This document shows, piece by piece, positions 35,661 to 44,064 of a DNA stretch of 64,000 nucleotides. The position numbers and the translations under genes are program-made. Within the stretch, counting starts at the first letter, position 1, and every line of letters starts with the position of its first letter. Origin of the DNA: Marinilabiliaceae bacterium (lineage in GTDB: Bacteria > Bacteroidota > Bacteroidia > Bacteroidales > Marinilabiliaceae); contig JAFGBR010000035.1 of assembly GCA_016933045.1 (NCBI GenBank), positions 1 through 64,000 on the forward strand. The letters are read 5' to 3'. Below the pieces are notes generated by a model that ran no database searches, was not told where the DNA came from, and saw only the letters and a program-made list of their open reading frames with translations.

Positions 35661-35730
35661 TTTTTGTAATAAGTGAAAAATTATTTTGGGAAATAGTTAA
35701 TTCCCAATATTGTATAATAATAATAATTGA

Positions 35731-36177
35731 ATGGGGAGAAGTAAAGAAACATTTGGAAAAAAAGATGTTAGAAACAAAAAGCTAAAAAAGCGTAAGGATA
35801 AAGAAAAGAGTAAATTAGAGCGAAAAGAGCAAGGTAAAAGCAGCTTTGATGATATGATAGCATGGGTTGATGAAAACGGGCAGCTATGCTCTGAACGACC
35901 TGCGTTTGATAATAAAGAAGAGATAAAAATTGAAGATATTGAAATATCTATACCTAAGGGAGGAAGCCGAAAGAACGATTTTGTAAACAGAGGAATAATT
36001 AAAAATTTTGAACAATCAAAAGGGTTTGGATTTATTCAAAGTAGTAATCAACCTGATTCTTATTTTTTTCATGTTAATGATTGTATTCAAGAGGTTAAGC
36101 CAGGCGACAAAGTAGAATATGACATTGAAAAAAGTCCTAAAGGAATGAAAGCTGTGAATGTTAAATTAGCTGTTTAA
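35731..36177 (+). CDS. Cold-shock-domain protein with basic N-terminal extension
   Basis: A 148-residue protein. The first 40 residues are extremely Lys/Arg-rich (NKKLKKRKDKEKSKLERKE), followed by a linker (SSFDDMIAWVDENGQL) and a C-terminal cold-shock domain (about 85-148) with KGFGFIQS (RNP1) and SYFFHVND (RNP2). The layout is common in Bacteroidota. The basic tail probably adds nucleic-acid or ribosome affinity. It is the third cold-shock-domain gene of the window, 70 bases after the flavoprotein gene. Confidence 0.88.
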   Translation: MGRSKETFGKKDVRNKKLKKRKDKEKSKLERKEQGKSSFDDMIAWVDENGQLCSERPAFDNKEEIKIEDIEISIPKGGSRKNDFVNRGIIKNFEQSKGFGFIQSSNQPDSYFFHVNDCIQEVKPGDKVEYDIEKSPKGMKAVNVKLAV

Positions 36178-36299
36178 TTGTTTTTTGTGAGATAAGGAAA
36201 TGTATGTTTATATGCATAGTTTTTTTAATAATAGATTGAGACAGAAAAATAATTTTGAAACTTGTTATTTAGGTAATGATTTAAAATTATTATTCTGTT

Positions 36300-37001
36300 T
36301 TAAATATTAAAAAAACGTTTCAGATCGATTCTTTTTTTCAAACGAAAATGAATATAAAAGAGAGATATTGTTACGGGTATAATTGAAACTGCCACAATTA
36401 AACTCCATTTTAATACAATAACATTGTATAAATATAAAGAGATAAAGCTTTCGGTAATCATTAAAAATAAACCAGTTGCAATTAAAAATATGGCAGGAAT
36501 ATTAAATCCTTTTTCCCGTATTAGTTTAATGATTCGAGTAAGAAGTATTAAGTTTATATAAAATGAAAGCATAATGGGTATTGCAAGCTTAATGCTCCAA
36601 TCGATATCAGTTATATCATTATCAATAATAATTAAAAATGCCGAATTTGTAATAAAGCTAGCCCAGTAAAAAAGATAAGGTAATCGATTGCGAAATATTA
36701 TAACAGTAATATTAGCAAATAAAGTTGCTGAAGCAATTAAGTTATAATAAGACCAGGTTATTGATTTATGTACTAACCAATCAATAAATAGTGTAATTAA
36801 AACACCAGAACCTAATACAATTGCAGACACTTCAACGAAAAGTCTGTTTTTTTCAATAGATGATTGGATGTTACTTGTTGATTCTAGTTCTTGAATTTGA
36901 GTTTTTTCCTGTAACCTATTATTATCAACATATTGATTGCATAAAGGGCAAATTATCATATTAGAGTCTAGTTCTACTCCGCAATTTTTACAGCATTTCA
37001 T
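36300..37001 (-). CDS. DUF6320-like zinc-ribbon membrane protein
   Basis: A 233-residue protein. A zinc ribbon at the N-terminus (CCKNCGVELDSN, CPLCNQY) is followed by a linker and about six transmembrane helices between residues 55 and 220. It matches what I recall of DUF6320 proteins. Its ATG directly follows the stop codon of the acyltransferase-like gene (zero-base gap), implying translational coupling and joint function. The role is unknown; a membrane partner for an acyl-transfer reaction is a guess from context. Confidence 0.7.
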   Translation of the reverse strand: MKCCKNCGVELDSNMIICPLCNQYVDNNRLQEKTQIQELESTSNIQSSIEKNRLFVEVSAIVLGSGVLITLFIDWLVHKSITWSYYNLIASATLFANITVIIFRNRLPYLFYWASFITNSAFLIIIDNDITDIDWSIKLAIPIMLSFYINLILLTRIIKLIREKGFNIPAIFLIATGLFLMITESFISLYLYNVIVLKWSLIVAVSIIPVTISLFYIHFRLKKRIDLKRFFNI

Positions 37002-38288
37002 TTAATTTGGTTTTTCTGTTATTTTTATTTTAATTCCTTGTTTGATTAAAAATTTAAGGAATCTTTTTTCAAAATCATTTGATTTTGTAATGTTTCCGAA
37101 ACTTAAAACCAGTTTGTCTTTATAGCTAATAACGCCACAGTTGAGTTTTAGTCTTTTATTGGGAGGAGGAGGAGTTATTACAAAATAATCTATTTGATCA
37201 CTTATTTTTTCATGCAAATTAATTTTACCTAAATTGGTTATTACACCACTAAATTGATTTACTCCTTCGCTATAATATTTGGTATATAATAATATGTTCT
37301 TAAGCCATAGTGGAATTCTCCTGACTAAAGTGTTTTTTTCGCCACTTACATTACGTGAGATAATTTTGCTTAAATTTTTTTCATCGGTATCTAACTTCAT
37401 TTGATAGTATACCTTTTTTAGTATTTCGTCAAATGAATAATTTCCTAAACGATAGTCAATTTCGGGCATAACAAAAAGTGAAAAGTTACGCATACACTTA
37501 GTAGGATAAATATTTCTTAAATTTACAGGAACCTGAATCCGGCCAATTCTATTTTTAATTTGTAAACCTTTTGTGTGAGTTTCGTTATATATTTCCTGTA
37601 GAATAAATAGATAAGCTGCAACCAGATAAACAGTAATTGATACCTCTTTTTCTTTAGCCTTAGTTAATAATTCATTTGTTGATAAAACAGATAGTAAAAT
37701 GCTAAAACGTGGTTTGGGTTTTAAATGGAAAGGTAAATGAAACGATTTTGATAATCGTATTATTGGGGGGATATTGTTTTTAAAGAAGTGATTATAAGCA
37801 TCTTCATATTCTTCTGCATTGGGTTCTAATGTGTAAAATGAATCAATATGAGTATCGTTTATTAATCCTTTTTCTCTGAAATAGAAATATAAAACAGATT
37901 TTAAAAATGTTAATAATCCATATCCATCGGTAATAATATGAGAGCATTCAATGCTAATTGTATTGGCGTGTACTAGAATTCTTATAAGTAGATTGTTGTC
38001 TTTTTGATGGTTGAAGGCTTTACAGGGAATGCCTTTATCTTCAATTATTTGAATAGGGTCTTTACTTTGTTGCAGATAATACCAGAAAAATCCTTTTTTA
38101 AGATTAACTATAAAATAGGAAAATCTTTTTGTTGAACATTCAACAGCTTTGTAAAGTTTGGATATTGTTACAGGTTGTTTTAATACAACCATTAATCGCA
38201 TCACAGAAGTAAGTTCAGAAGATTTTACTGCCGGAAAAATCTTTGCAGCATTATCTAGCGGGCTCCATTCGAAATTTTTTTTTGGCAT
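37002..38288 (-). CDS. Condensation/alcohol-acetyltransferase-like acyltransferase
   Basis: A 428-residue protein of the chloramphenicol-acetyltransferase-like superfamily. The HxxxD catalytic motif is seen as CSHIITDGYGLL near residues 137-148, and a DFG-like position late in the protein is replaced by DYFVITPPPPNKRLKLNCGVISYKDKLVLSFGN. The N-terminal region (AKIFPAVKS) matches alcohol acetyltransferase or condensation-like proteins found beside DUF6320. No signal peptide, so cytoplasmic. Substrate unknown; transfer of an acyl group to an alcohol or amine is expected. It is first in a two-gene minus-strand unit. Confidence 0.72.
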   Translation of the reverse strand: MPKKNFEWSPLDNAAKIFPAVKSSELTSVMRLMVVLKQPVTISKLYKAVECSTKRFSYFIVNLKKGFFWYYLQQSKDPIQIIEDKGIPCKAFNHQKDNNLLIRILVHANTISIECSHIITDGYGLLTFLKSVLYFYFREKGLINDTHIDSFYTLEPNAEEYEDAYNHFFKNNIPPIIRLSKSFHLPFHLKPKPRFSILLSVLSTNELLTKAKEKEVSITVYLVAAYLFILQEIYNETHTKGLQIKNRIGRIQVPVNLRNIYPTKCMRNFSLFVMPEIDYRLGNYSFDEILKKVYYQMKLDTDEKNLSKIISRNVSGEKNTLVRRIPLWLKNILLYTKYYSEGVNQFSGVITNLGKINLHEKISDQIDYFVITPPPPNKRLKLNCGVISYKDKLVLSFGNITKSNDFEKRFLKFLIKQGIKIKITEKPN

Positions 38289-38467
38289 TAACGTTTTATC
38301 TGGTTTGTGTTGTTAATTTAATATATTGATAAAAAATGTGTCATATTAGGTGTAATTTATAATAAATCAATAGTTTTAATAGTGTAAATAAGTAAAAATA
38401 TTAGTTTTATATGTACGTATTTGATATTTAGTAGATAATAATCACGATAATATATTAAAAAAAAATA

Positions 38468-39226
38468 ATGAATATAAATTTAGCAGTATTAATTGATGGT
38501 GATAATATTCCTTCAGCAAATGTTAAAGAGATGATGGCAGAGATAGCTAAATATGGTAATCCCACAATTAAGCGAATATATGGCGATTGGACACAGCCTA
38601 ATTTGTCGAAATGGAAAAGTGTTTTACTTGAAAATGCAATAACTCCAATACAGCAATATGCCTACACAAGTGGTAAAAATGCTACTGATTCGGCCATGAT
38701 TATTGATGCAATGGATATTTTATATTCAAGTAAAGTTAATGGTTTTTGTATTGTATCTAGCGATAGTGATTTTACACGTTTGGCTACGCGATTAAGGGAG
38801 GCCGGTATGTTGGTTATTGGAATTGGCGAAAAAAAGACTCCGGGTCCGTTTATTGTTGCATGCGATAAGTTTGTTTATATCGAAATATTAAAATCTAAGT
38901 CAAAAGAAAAAGAATCGGAAGATGAAAAGGAAAGTGAAAAGGAATCGTTCGATAAAATAACTAATAAAGAGTTGAAATTAATAGCTACAACTATTACCGA
39001 CCTGTCGGACGATGAAGGATGGGCTTTTTTAGGTGATGTTGGTAGTTTGCTTCAAAAAAAGCAGCCTAATTTTGATCCGAGAAATTATGGATTTCAAAAA
39101 CTTACTCCATTAATAAAATCAACAGGTAAATTTGAGATAGAACAACGTGAAAATCATAAGGGTAAATCGAAATTAATTTTTGTAAAAAATAGAGAAAAGG
39201 GCTTAATGCAGCGAAAAGAAAAATGA
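38468..39226 (+). CDS. NYN-domain nuclease with OST-HTH/LOTUS domain
   Basis: A 252-residue cytoplasmic protein. Residues 1-145 form a NYN/PIN-like domain of the LabA type: LAVLIDGDN with the first acidic residue, KNATDSAMIIDAMDIL and IVSSDSDFTRLATRLRE with further metal-binding Asp residues, and VIGIGEKKTP. A charged linker (KSKEKESEDEKESEKES) leads to an OST-HTH/LOTUS domain (about 170-240, GWAFLGDVGSLLQKKQPNFDPRNYG). The fusion is typical of predicted RNA nucleases. It is transcribed alone and followed by a terminator; the target RNA is not known. Confidence 0.88.
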   Translation: MNINLAVLIDGDNIPSANVKEMMAEIAKYGNPTIKRIYGDWTQPNLSKWKSVLLENAITPIQQYAYTSGKNATDSAMIIDAMDILYSSKVNGFCIVSSDSDFTRLATRLREAGMLVIGIGEKKTPGPFIVACDKFVYIEILKSKSKEKESEDEKESEKESFDKITNKELKLIATTITDLSDDEGWAFLGDVGSLLQKKQPNFDPRNYGFQKLTPLIKSTGKFEIEQRENHKGKSKLIFVKNREKGLMQRKEK

Positions 39227-39247
39227 TAGATTTTTCCTTTTGAATAT

Positions 39248-39279
39248 AAAGCTCTTAAATTATAAAATTTAAGAGCTTT
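39248..39279 (+). terminator. Terminator of the NYN gene
   Basis: AAAGCTCTTAAAT pairs with ATTTAAGAGCTTT over a 6-base loop, followed by a short T-run. It may also stop transcription from the minus-strand tRNA, whose 3' end is nearby. Confidence 0.85.
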
Positions 39280-39303
39280 TGTGTTAAGTAATAATTTATT
39301 TTG

Positions 39304-39376
39304 TCGGGGTGATGTGATTCGAACACACGACCCCCACGTCCCGAACGTGGTACGCTACCAACTGCGCTACACCCCG
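39304..39376 (-). tRNA. tRNA-Pro (anticodon CGG)
   Basis: Read on the minus strand, the 73-base molecule folds with acceptor CGGGGTG/CACCCCG, D arm GCGC...GCGT, anticodon stem CCACG/CGTGG around the loop TTCGGGA (anticodon CGG), variable GGGTC and T arm GTGTG-TTCGAAT-CACAT. The discriminator base is A. No CCA is encoded. All stems pair well, so it appears functional and decodes CCG. Confidence 0.96.
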
Positions 39377-39407
39377 AATAATAAAATTAATGTTCAAAAT
39401 TAAAATT

Positions 39408-39423
39408 TTTGTAAATTTACAAA
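39408..39423. promoter_or_regulatory. 16-base palindrome upstream of sensor kinase and tRNA-Pro
   Basis: TTTGTAAATTTACAAA is a perfect palindrome located 31 bases before the kinase ATG and about 30 bases from the 5' end of tRNA-Pro. It could bind a dimeric regulator or overlap promoters for both genes. In an AT-rich genome some palindromes occur by chance. Confidence 0.3.
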
Positions 39424-39454
39424 GATTAAATAGGTGTTTTTTTTTAGTTTTTTT

Positions 39455-40789
39455 ATGACGATTATTAAAAATCTTTTAAAAGAGTTTCGTTCGTTTTTTG
39501 ATTTTGACTTAAATAATTCAGGGTTCACGAATGTGTTTTTTGTTAAAACACTTCAAATAACAATGCTTTTAGGTTATGGAGGAGTTATTATAAGCTCTGT
39601 GTTGATAATGCCATCGCATATTGTTTTTAATTTTTTTATTTTTTCGTTTTTGCTTACTATGCTCTATTTGTATGTGCGAAGTTTTGAAAACTTTCTGATT
39701 TCAAAAATTGCATTTTTAATTATAGATATATCTTTTTTAAATACTCTTTTTTTATTAAATGGTGGAATTAATGGCCCCACTTTGCTGGTTTTTGTTATTT
39801 GTTTTACGTTGTTTGTTTTTTTTACCGAGCATTTATTCCAAAAGTTTGTTATTGGGGTGTTTTTAGCAAATTTGTTTTTGTTTATGATTATACAATATAA
39901 GTTTGCTTATTTGATACATGATTATTTGAATTACAAAATGCACTTTGCAGATAATATATTAATAATATTTGTATCAATTGTAGCTGAAATACCTCTTGTT
40001 TTGTTTATTCAAAGATATTTTGTTAAATCAAAACTTAAAATGGAGGAGGCTGATCGATTAAAGTCGGCTTTTTTAGCTAATATGAGTCACGAAATAAGAA
40101 CTCCGATGAATGCAATTCTTGGGTTTTCGGAAATGTTAAGAGATAAAACTATTAGCGATACTGATAAGTCGCATTATCTGGATGTTATCAGGGAAAATGG
40201 AAAAATTCTATTACAATTGATTAATAATATTATGCAATTGTCAAAAATTGATGCTGAAATAATCAATCTAAAAGAATCACCTATTCATTTGAAAACATTT
40301 TTGAGTAAAGTATTGGAATCATTTAGAAATGATTTGCAACGGAAAAGTCATATTAAAACGAGTATTGAAGTTCCAATTAACGACCATGAATTGGTTGTAT
40401 TAAATGATGAACTGATGTTGTTTCAAATAGTGTCAAATTTAGTAGCTAATGCAATTAAATATACCGATTATGGATTGATACAATTGGGGTATTTTTTAAC
40501 TGAAGATAGGGATTCGTTAATTATTTTTGTAAGTGATACCGGCATTGGAATACCGGAGAGTGCTAAAGAATTTATTTTTGACAGGTTTAGGCAGGCAGAC
40601 GAGGATTATTCGAGAGATTTTTCTGGTTCGGGGCTTGGATTATCAATATGTAAAGAGTTGACTTTGTTATTGAGGGGTGAAATATGGGTAGAATCGAAAG
40701 AGAAGGTTGGCAGTACTTTTTATTTATCATTACCGTTGCATTTTGCATCAACGGATCAGATTAAAATAAAGAAACATCAAATGAATTAG
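39455..40789 (+). CDS. Membrane sensor histidine kinase
   Basis: A 444-residue kinase. The first 185 residues hold about six hydrophobic helices with little periplasmic loop, so it may sense a membrane-associated signal. HisKA follows with His212 in [19 protein letters not shown], then HATPase_c with NAIKYT, DTGIGIP, and GSGLGLS. The start ATG 39455 (MTIIKNLLKEF) is preferred over a GTG at 39434. No response regulator is adjacent. The HisKA core resembles that of the beta-propeller kinase at 30 kb. It converges with aroC at the long hairpin. Confidence 0.9.
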   Translation: MTIIKNLLKEFRSFFDFDLNNSGFTNVFFVKTLQITMLLGYGGVIISSVLIMPSHIVFNFFIFSFLLTMLYLYVRSFENFLISKIAFLIIDISFLNTLFLLNGGINGPTLLVFVICFTLFVFFTEHLFQKFVIGVFLANLFLFMIIQYKFAYLIHDYLNYKMHFADNILIIFVSIVAEIPLVLFIQRYFVKSKLKMEEADRLKSAFLANMSHEIRTPMNAILGFSEMLRDKTISDTDKSHYLDVIRENGKILLQLINNIMQLSKIDAEIINLKESPIHLKTFLSKVLESFRNDLQRKSHIKTSIEVPINDHELVVLNDELMLFQIVSNLVANAIKYTDYGLIQLGYFLTEDRDSLIIFVSDTGIGIPESAKEFIFDRFRQADEDYSRDFSGSGLGLSICKELTLLLRGEIWVESKEKVGSTFYLSLPLHFASTDQIKIKKHQMN

Positions 40790-40798
40790 TTTTTTGAT

Positions 40799-40855
40799 TA
40801 ATTAAATTAAGTATGAAGTTCAGATACTTACAGAACTTCATACTTAATTTAATTA
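40799..40855. terminator. 23-base perfect inverted repeat between convergent genes
   Basis: Left arm 40799-40821 and right arm 40833-40855 are exact reverse complements over 23 bases with an 11-base loop. The core GTATGAAGTTC/GAACTTCATAC is followed on both strands by TTAATTTAATTA, which could act as a U-rich tail. The aroC stop codon lies inside the right arm. It probably terminates both the kinase and aroC transcripts; no pure T-run is present. Confidence 0.7.
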
Positions 40856-41929
40856 GTGGTACATTTTGTTTAAATAAATATGGTCAACCAATACCATGGC
40901 AGCCATAGCCTCAACAATAGGTACTGCACGAGGTAAAACGCAGGGATCGTGTCGTCCTTTTACTGTTGTCATTACTTCATTGCCTTCAGCATTAACTGTT
41001 TTTTGTTCTTTTAGAATTGTAGCAATAGGTTTGAAAGCCACATTAAAATAAATATCTTCGCCGTTTGATATACCACCTTGTATTCCTCCTGATCGATTTG
41101 TTTTAGTTCGTACTTTATTATCTTCCATATAGTATTCATCGTTGTGTTCCGAACCCATCATTTGTGTTGCTCCAAATCCCGATCCGTATTCAAACCCTTT
41201 TACTGCGTTTATGCCTAACATGGCATGTCCAAGGTTAGCATGAAGTTTTTCGAATACAGGTTCACCAAGTCCAACCGGAACATTTTTAATAACACAGGTG
41301 ATAATTCCACCTACAGAATCTTTGTTTTGACGAACCTGATCTATGTAATCGATCATTTTTTTTGCGGTTTCGCTATCGGGACAACGAACAATATTGTTGT
41401 CCGTTTTTGATAAATCAAGTTCTGAAAAATGTTTATTTAACGAAATATTACCAACAGAAGATGTGAAAGCGTGAATTTCGATTTGTTCTTTCTTTAAAAT
41501 TAGTTTAGCAATTGCACCAGCAAAAACTCTGGCAATAGTTTCACGTGCCGACGATCGTCCGCCTCCACGATAATCGCGAATGCCGTATTTCGATTGATAA
41601 GTATAGTCGGCGTGTGAAGGACGGTATATATCTTTTATATTTGAATAGTCTCCCGATCGTTGGTCGGCATTCCAAACAACAAAACCCATTGGAGTTCCGG
41701 TTGCTTTACCTTCAAATTCGCCCGATAAAATTTCGACTTTATCTTTTTCGTCACGTGGAGTTGTGATTGTTGATTGTCCCGGACGACGACGATTCATCTC
41801 TTTTTGGATGAATTCCATATCGAGTTCTAAGCCGGGCGCAACTCCTTCTATAATGCCTCCAACGGCCTTTCCGTGCGATTCACCAAAAGAGGTGAGTTTG
41901 TATAGTTTCCCAAATGAATTTCCGCTCAT
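40853..41929 (-). CDS. aroC: Chorismate synthase
   Basis: FMN-dependent enzyme that forms chorismate from EPSP at the end of the shikimate pathway, 358 residues. Family signatures are visible: [69 protein letters not shown] and the C-terminal [18 protein letters not shown]. The start ATG 41929 gives MSGNSFGKL. It follows the slyD-like gene on the same strand with the slyD terminator between, so it appears separately transcribed. Confidence 0.97.
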   Translation of the reverse strand: MSGNSFGKLYKLTSFGESHGKAVGGIIEGVAPGLELDMEFIQKEMNRRRPGQSTITTPRDEKDKVEILSGEFEGKATGTPMGFVVWNADQRSGDYSNIKDIYRPSHADYTYQSKYGIRDYRGGGRSSARETIARVFAGAIAKLILKKEQIEIHAFTSSVGNISLNKHFSELDLSKTDNNIVRCPDSETAKKMIDYIDQVRQNKDSVGGIITCVIKNVPVGLGEPVFEKLHANLGHAMLGINAVKGFEYGSGFGATQMMGSEHNDEYYMEDNKVRTKTNRSGGIQGGISNGEDIYFNVAFKPIATILKEQKTVNAEGNEVMTTVKGRHDPCVLPRAVPIVEAMAAMVLVDHIYLNKMYH

Positions 41930-41977
41930 GTTTTTATTTTTCCTAAAGCTGTAAAAATAATTGTTTACAGTTACAGA

Positions 41978-42012
41978 TCAAAACAAAAAGAGGCGACTTA
42001 CATGGTCGCCTC
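41978..42012 (-). terminator. Terminator of the slyD-like gene (minus strand)
   Basis: GAGGCGAC (41990-41997) and GTCGCCTC (42005-42012) form a perfect 8-base GC-rich stem with a 7-base loop. On the minus strand the stem is followed by TTTTTGTTTT. Confidence 0.9.
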
Positions 42013-42035
42013 AATTAAATCGTATAAGTTATTAT

Positions 42036-42584
42036 TTAACAACCACAGTTGCATCCACAACTGCCACCATCGCCGCAACTGCCACCATCGCCACAACTTT
42101 CACCATCGCACGCCTCAATTAGTTCATCTTCGGTTGCTTCGCGAACTTCAATAACTTCTCCGTTAAAGTGCAAGTCATCGCCAGCCAAAGGGTGGTTGAA
42201 ATCCATCTTAACAGAATTATCACTAATCTCTAATACAATGCCGTTAAGTCTGTTTCCGTGAGAATCTTGCATTGGAACATTATTGCCAATGTTAATAATA
42301 GATTCATCAATTTGACCATTAACTTCGAAAATATTTTTTGGAATATCAACAATAGCATTTGGGTTAACGTCGCCGTAAGCTTCATCGGCTTTTAATTCGA
42401 ATTTGAATTTTTCACCGGCTCCTAATCCTTCCAGTTTTTGCTCAAACATTTCCAACATTTTACCCGATCCGAAAATAAATTGCAAAGGTGCATCGGGGCT
42501 GGTTTGTTCAATCATTTCGCCGTCACTTCCGTTAATTCTTAATTCGTAAGAAAGTGTAACGTGTTTGTTTCTATCAATCTTCAT
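42036..42584 (-). CDS. SlyD-like FKBP prolyl isomerase with Cys/Gly metal-binding tail
   Basis: A 182-residue cytoplasmic peptidyl-prolyl isomerase and chaperone. The FKBP core (VTLSYELRI, LQFIFGSGKML, GLGAGEKFKFEL, AYGDVNP) is interrupted by the insert-in-flap chaperone domain (about 75-125), followed by MDFNHPLAGDDLHFNGEVIEV. The C-terminal 22 residues contain two SCGDGG repeats and end CGCNCGC, with six cysteines. This replaces the His-rich metal tail of E. coli SlyD and likely binds nickel, zinc or copper. Metal identity is unknown. No hydrogenase or urease maturation gene is near. Confidence 0.9.
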   Translation of the reverse strand: MKIDRNKHVTLSYELRINGSDGEMIEQTSPDAPLQFIFGSGKMLEMFEQKLEGLGAGEKFKFELKADEAYGDVNPNAIVDIPKNIFEVNGQIDESIINIGNNVPMQDSHGNRLNGIVLEISDNSVKMDFNHPLAGDDLHFNGEVIEVREATEDELIEACDGESCGDGGSCGDGGSCGCNCGC

Positions 42585-42840
42585 AGCTAAAACTTTGTCT
42601 GTTTAATGTGCAAAATAAGTTAGAATTTATTTTATATCAAAAGGTAGAGGATAAAAAAAGACAAAAAAATCCGAAAAATAACTTAAATTAAAAATGTTGC
42701 TATTAAGAGTGTTATGGTTGCTTATTTTTTATTGAAAATATGATAGTTTAAAATAAATATTTATTTTTCAAAAAAAAATGATTGCTTTGTTTTATAAATA
42801 ATAAAATAAGTTGTAAAAGGATTATAAAAAGTTGGGTTAA

Positions 42841-43650
42841 ATGAATAATAAAGTTGTTGTAATAACAGGAGCTTCATCAGGAATTGGTTTGGCAACTGCC
42901 AAAGAATTTGCACAAAAAGGATCTAAATTGTGTCTTGGGGCACGTAGTATTGATAAACTCGATCAGATAAAATTGGAGTTGAATGAGTTGGGGTGTGATG
43001 TTATTGTTCAAAAGGTTGATGTTAGTATTGAACAGGATTGTAAAAATTTTATTGATGTTGCGGTTGATCATTTTGGTCAAATTGATATTTTAATAAATAA
43101 TGCTGGTATTTCGATGCGTTCGCTGTTTATTGATACGGATATTAAGGTGTTAAAACAGCTTATGGATGTTAATTTTTGGGGAGCAGTTTATTGTACTAAA
43201 TATGCTTTGCCATTCTTACTTAAGTCAAAAGGGTCGGTTGTTGGGATTTCGTCAATAGCTGGGTTTATTGGGTTACCCGGACGAACTGGTTACTCGGCAT
43301 CGAAATTTGCTATGCATGGTTTTTTGGAAACGCTGCGAACCGAGAATTTGAAAACGGGCTTGCATGTTTTGATAGCAGCACCTGGTTTTACAGCTAGTAA
43401 CATTCGTAATCAAGCCTTAACAGGAGATGGTTCGGTACAGGGAGAAACGCCTCGTGAAGAGTCTAAAATGATGACTTCGGAAGAGGTAGCAGTACATTTG
43501 TATAAAGCTATATTGAAACGTAAGAGAACATTAATACTTACTTTTGTTGAGGGTAAGTTAACAGTATTTTTGAAAAAGATAGTGCCTGGTTTTTTGGATA
43601 AGTTAGCATATAATCATATGGCTAAAGAGCCAAACTCGCCGTTTAAATAG
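42841..43650 (+). CDS. Short-chain dehydrogenase/reductase
   Basis: A 269-residue classical SDR. It shows the NAD(P)-binding TGASSGIG near the N-terminus, NNAG, the catalytic Ser in GISSIAG, and YSASK with the catalytic Tyr and Lys. The basic residue in ARS after the second strand suggests NADP(H), an inference. The C-terminal part (FVEGKLTVFLKKIVPGFLDKLAYNH) resembles SDRs of the DHRS7B-like membrane-associated type. It is followed 7 bases later by a thioesterase gene, suggesting a two-gene operon dealing with acyl or lipid substrates. Confidence 0.88.
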   Translation: MNNKVVVITGASSGIGLATAKEFAQKGSKLCLGARSIDKLDQIKLELNELGCDVIVQKVDVSIEQDCKNFIDVAVDHFGQIDILINNAGISMRSLFIDTDIKVLKQLMDVNFWGAVYCTKYALPFLLKSKGSVVGISSIAGFIGLPGRTGYSASKFAMHGFLETLRTENLKTGLHVLIAAPGFTASNIRNQALTGDGSVQGETPREESKMMTSEEVAVHLYKAILKRKRTLILTFVEGKLTVFLKKIVPGFLDKLAYNHMAKEPNSPFK

Positions 43651-43657
43651 TTTATTT

Positions 43658-44062
43658 ATGCTTTTTAAATCAATAACGATAAGGGTGCGTTACAACGAAA
43701 CAGATCAGATGGGTATTGTAAATAATGCAAATTACCCTACATATTTTGAGATAGGCCGGACGGAGTTGTTTCGCGATATAGGTTTGGCTTATTGCGATTT
43801 GGAAAAGGATAATATTTTGCTCCCTGTTTCGGAATTGTATGTTAAATATTTTCGATCGGCTTTTTACGATGATGTTTTAACGGTTAAAACTATTTTAAAT
43901 GATATGCCCGTTAGTCGTATGAAACTTGAATATGAAATTGCAAATCAACACGGTGAATTAATTACAACGGGATATACTCAATTGGCGTTTTTAAATGGAG
44001 AAACGAAACGTCCGATGCGAATACCATTAAAAATAAAGGAATTGCTGATGCCATTTTTTTAG
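43658..44062 (+). CDS. Hot-dog acyl-CoA thioesterase (YbgC/FadM-like)
   Basis: A 134-residue 4HBT-family thioesterase: VRYNETDQMGIVNNANYPTYFEIGRTELFRD matches the family's catalytic segment, with the usual active-site Asp at the TDQMG position. It likely hydrolyses acyl-CoA or acyl-ACP thioesters. It lies 7 bases after the SDR gene and converges with the LysE-type gene with a gap of only 2 bases. Confidence 0.88.
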   Translation: MLFKSITIRVRYNETDQMGIVNNANYPTYFEIGRTELFRDIGLAYCDLEKDNILLPVSELYVKYFRSAFYDDVLTVKTILNDMPVSRMKLEYEIANQHGELITTGYTQLAFLNGETKRPMRIPLKIKELLMPFF

Positions 44063-44064
44063 AT

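Noticed and set aside
39304-39376. tRNA as the attachment site of an integrated element
   Set aside because: No integrase and no repeat of the tRNA 3' end was found in the window.
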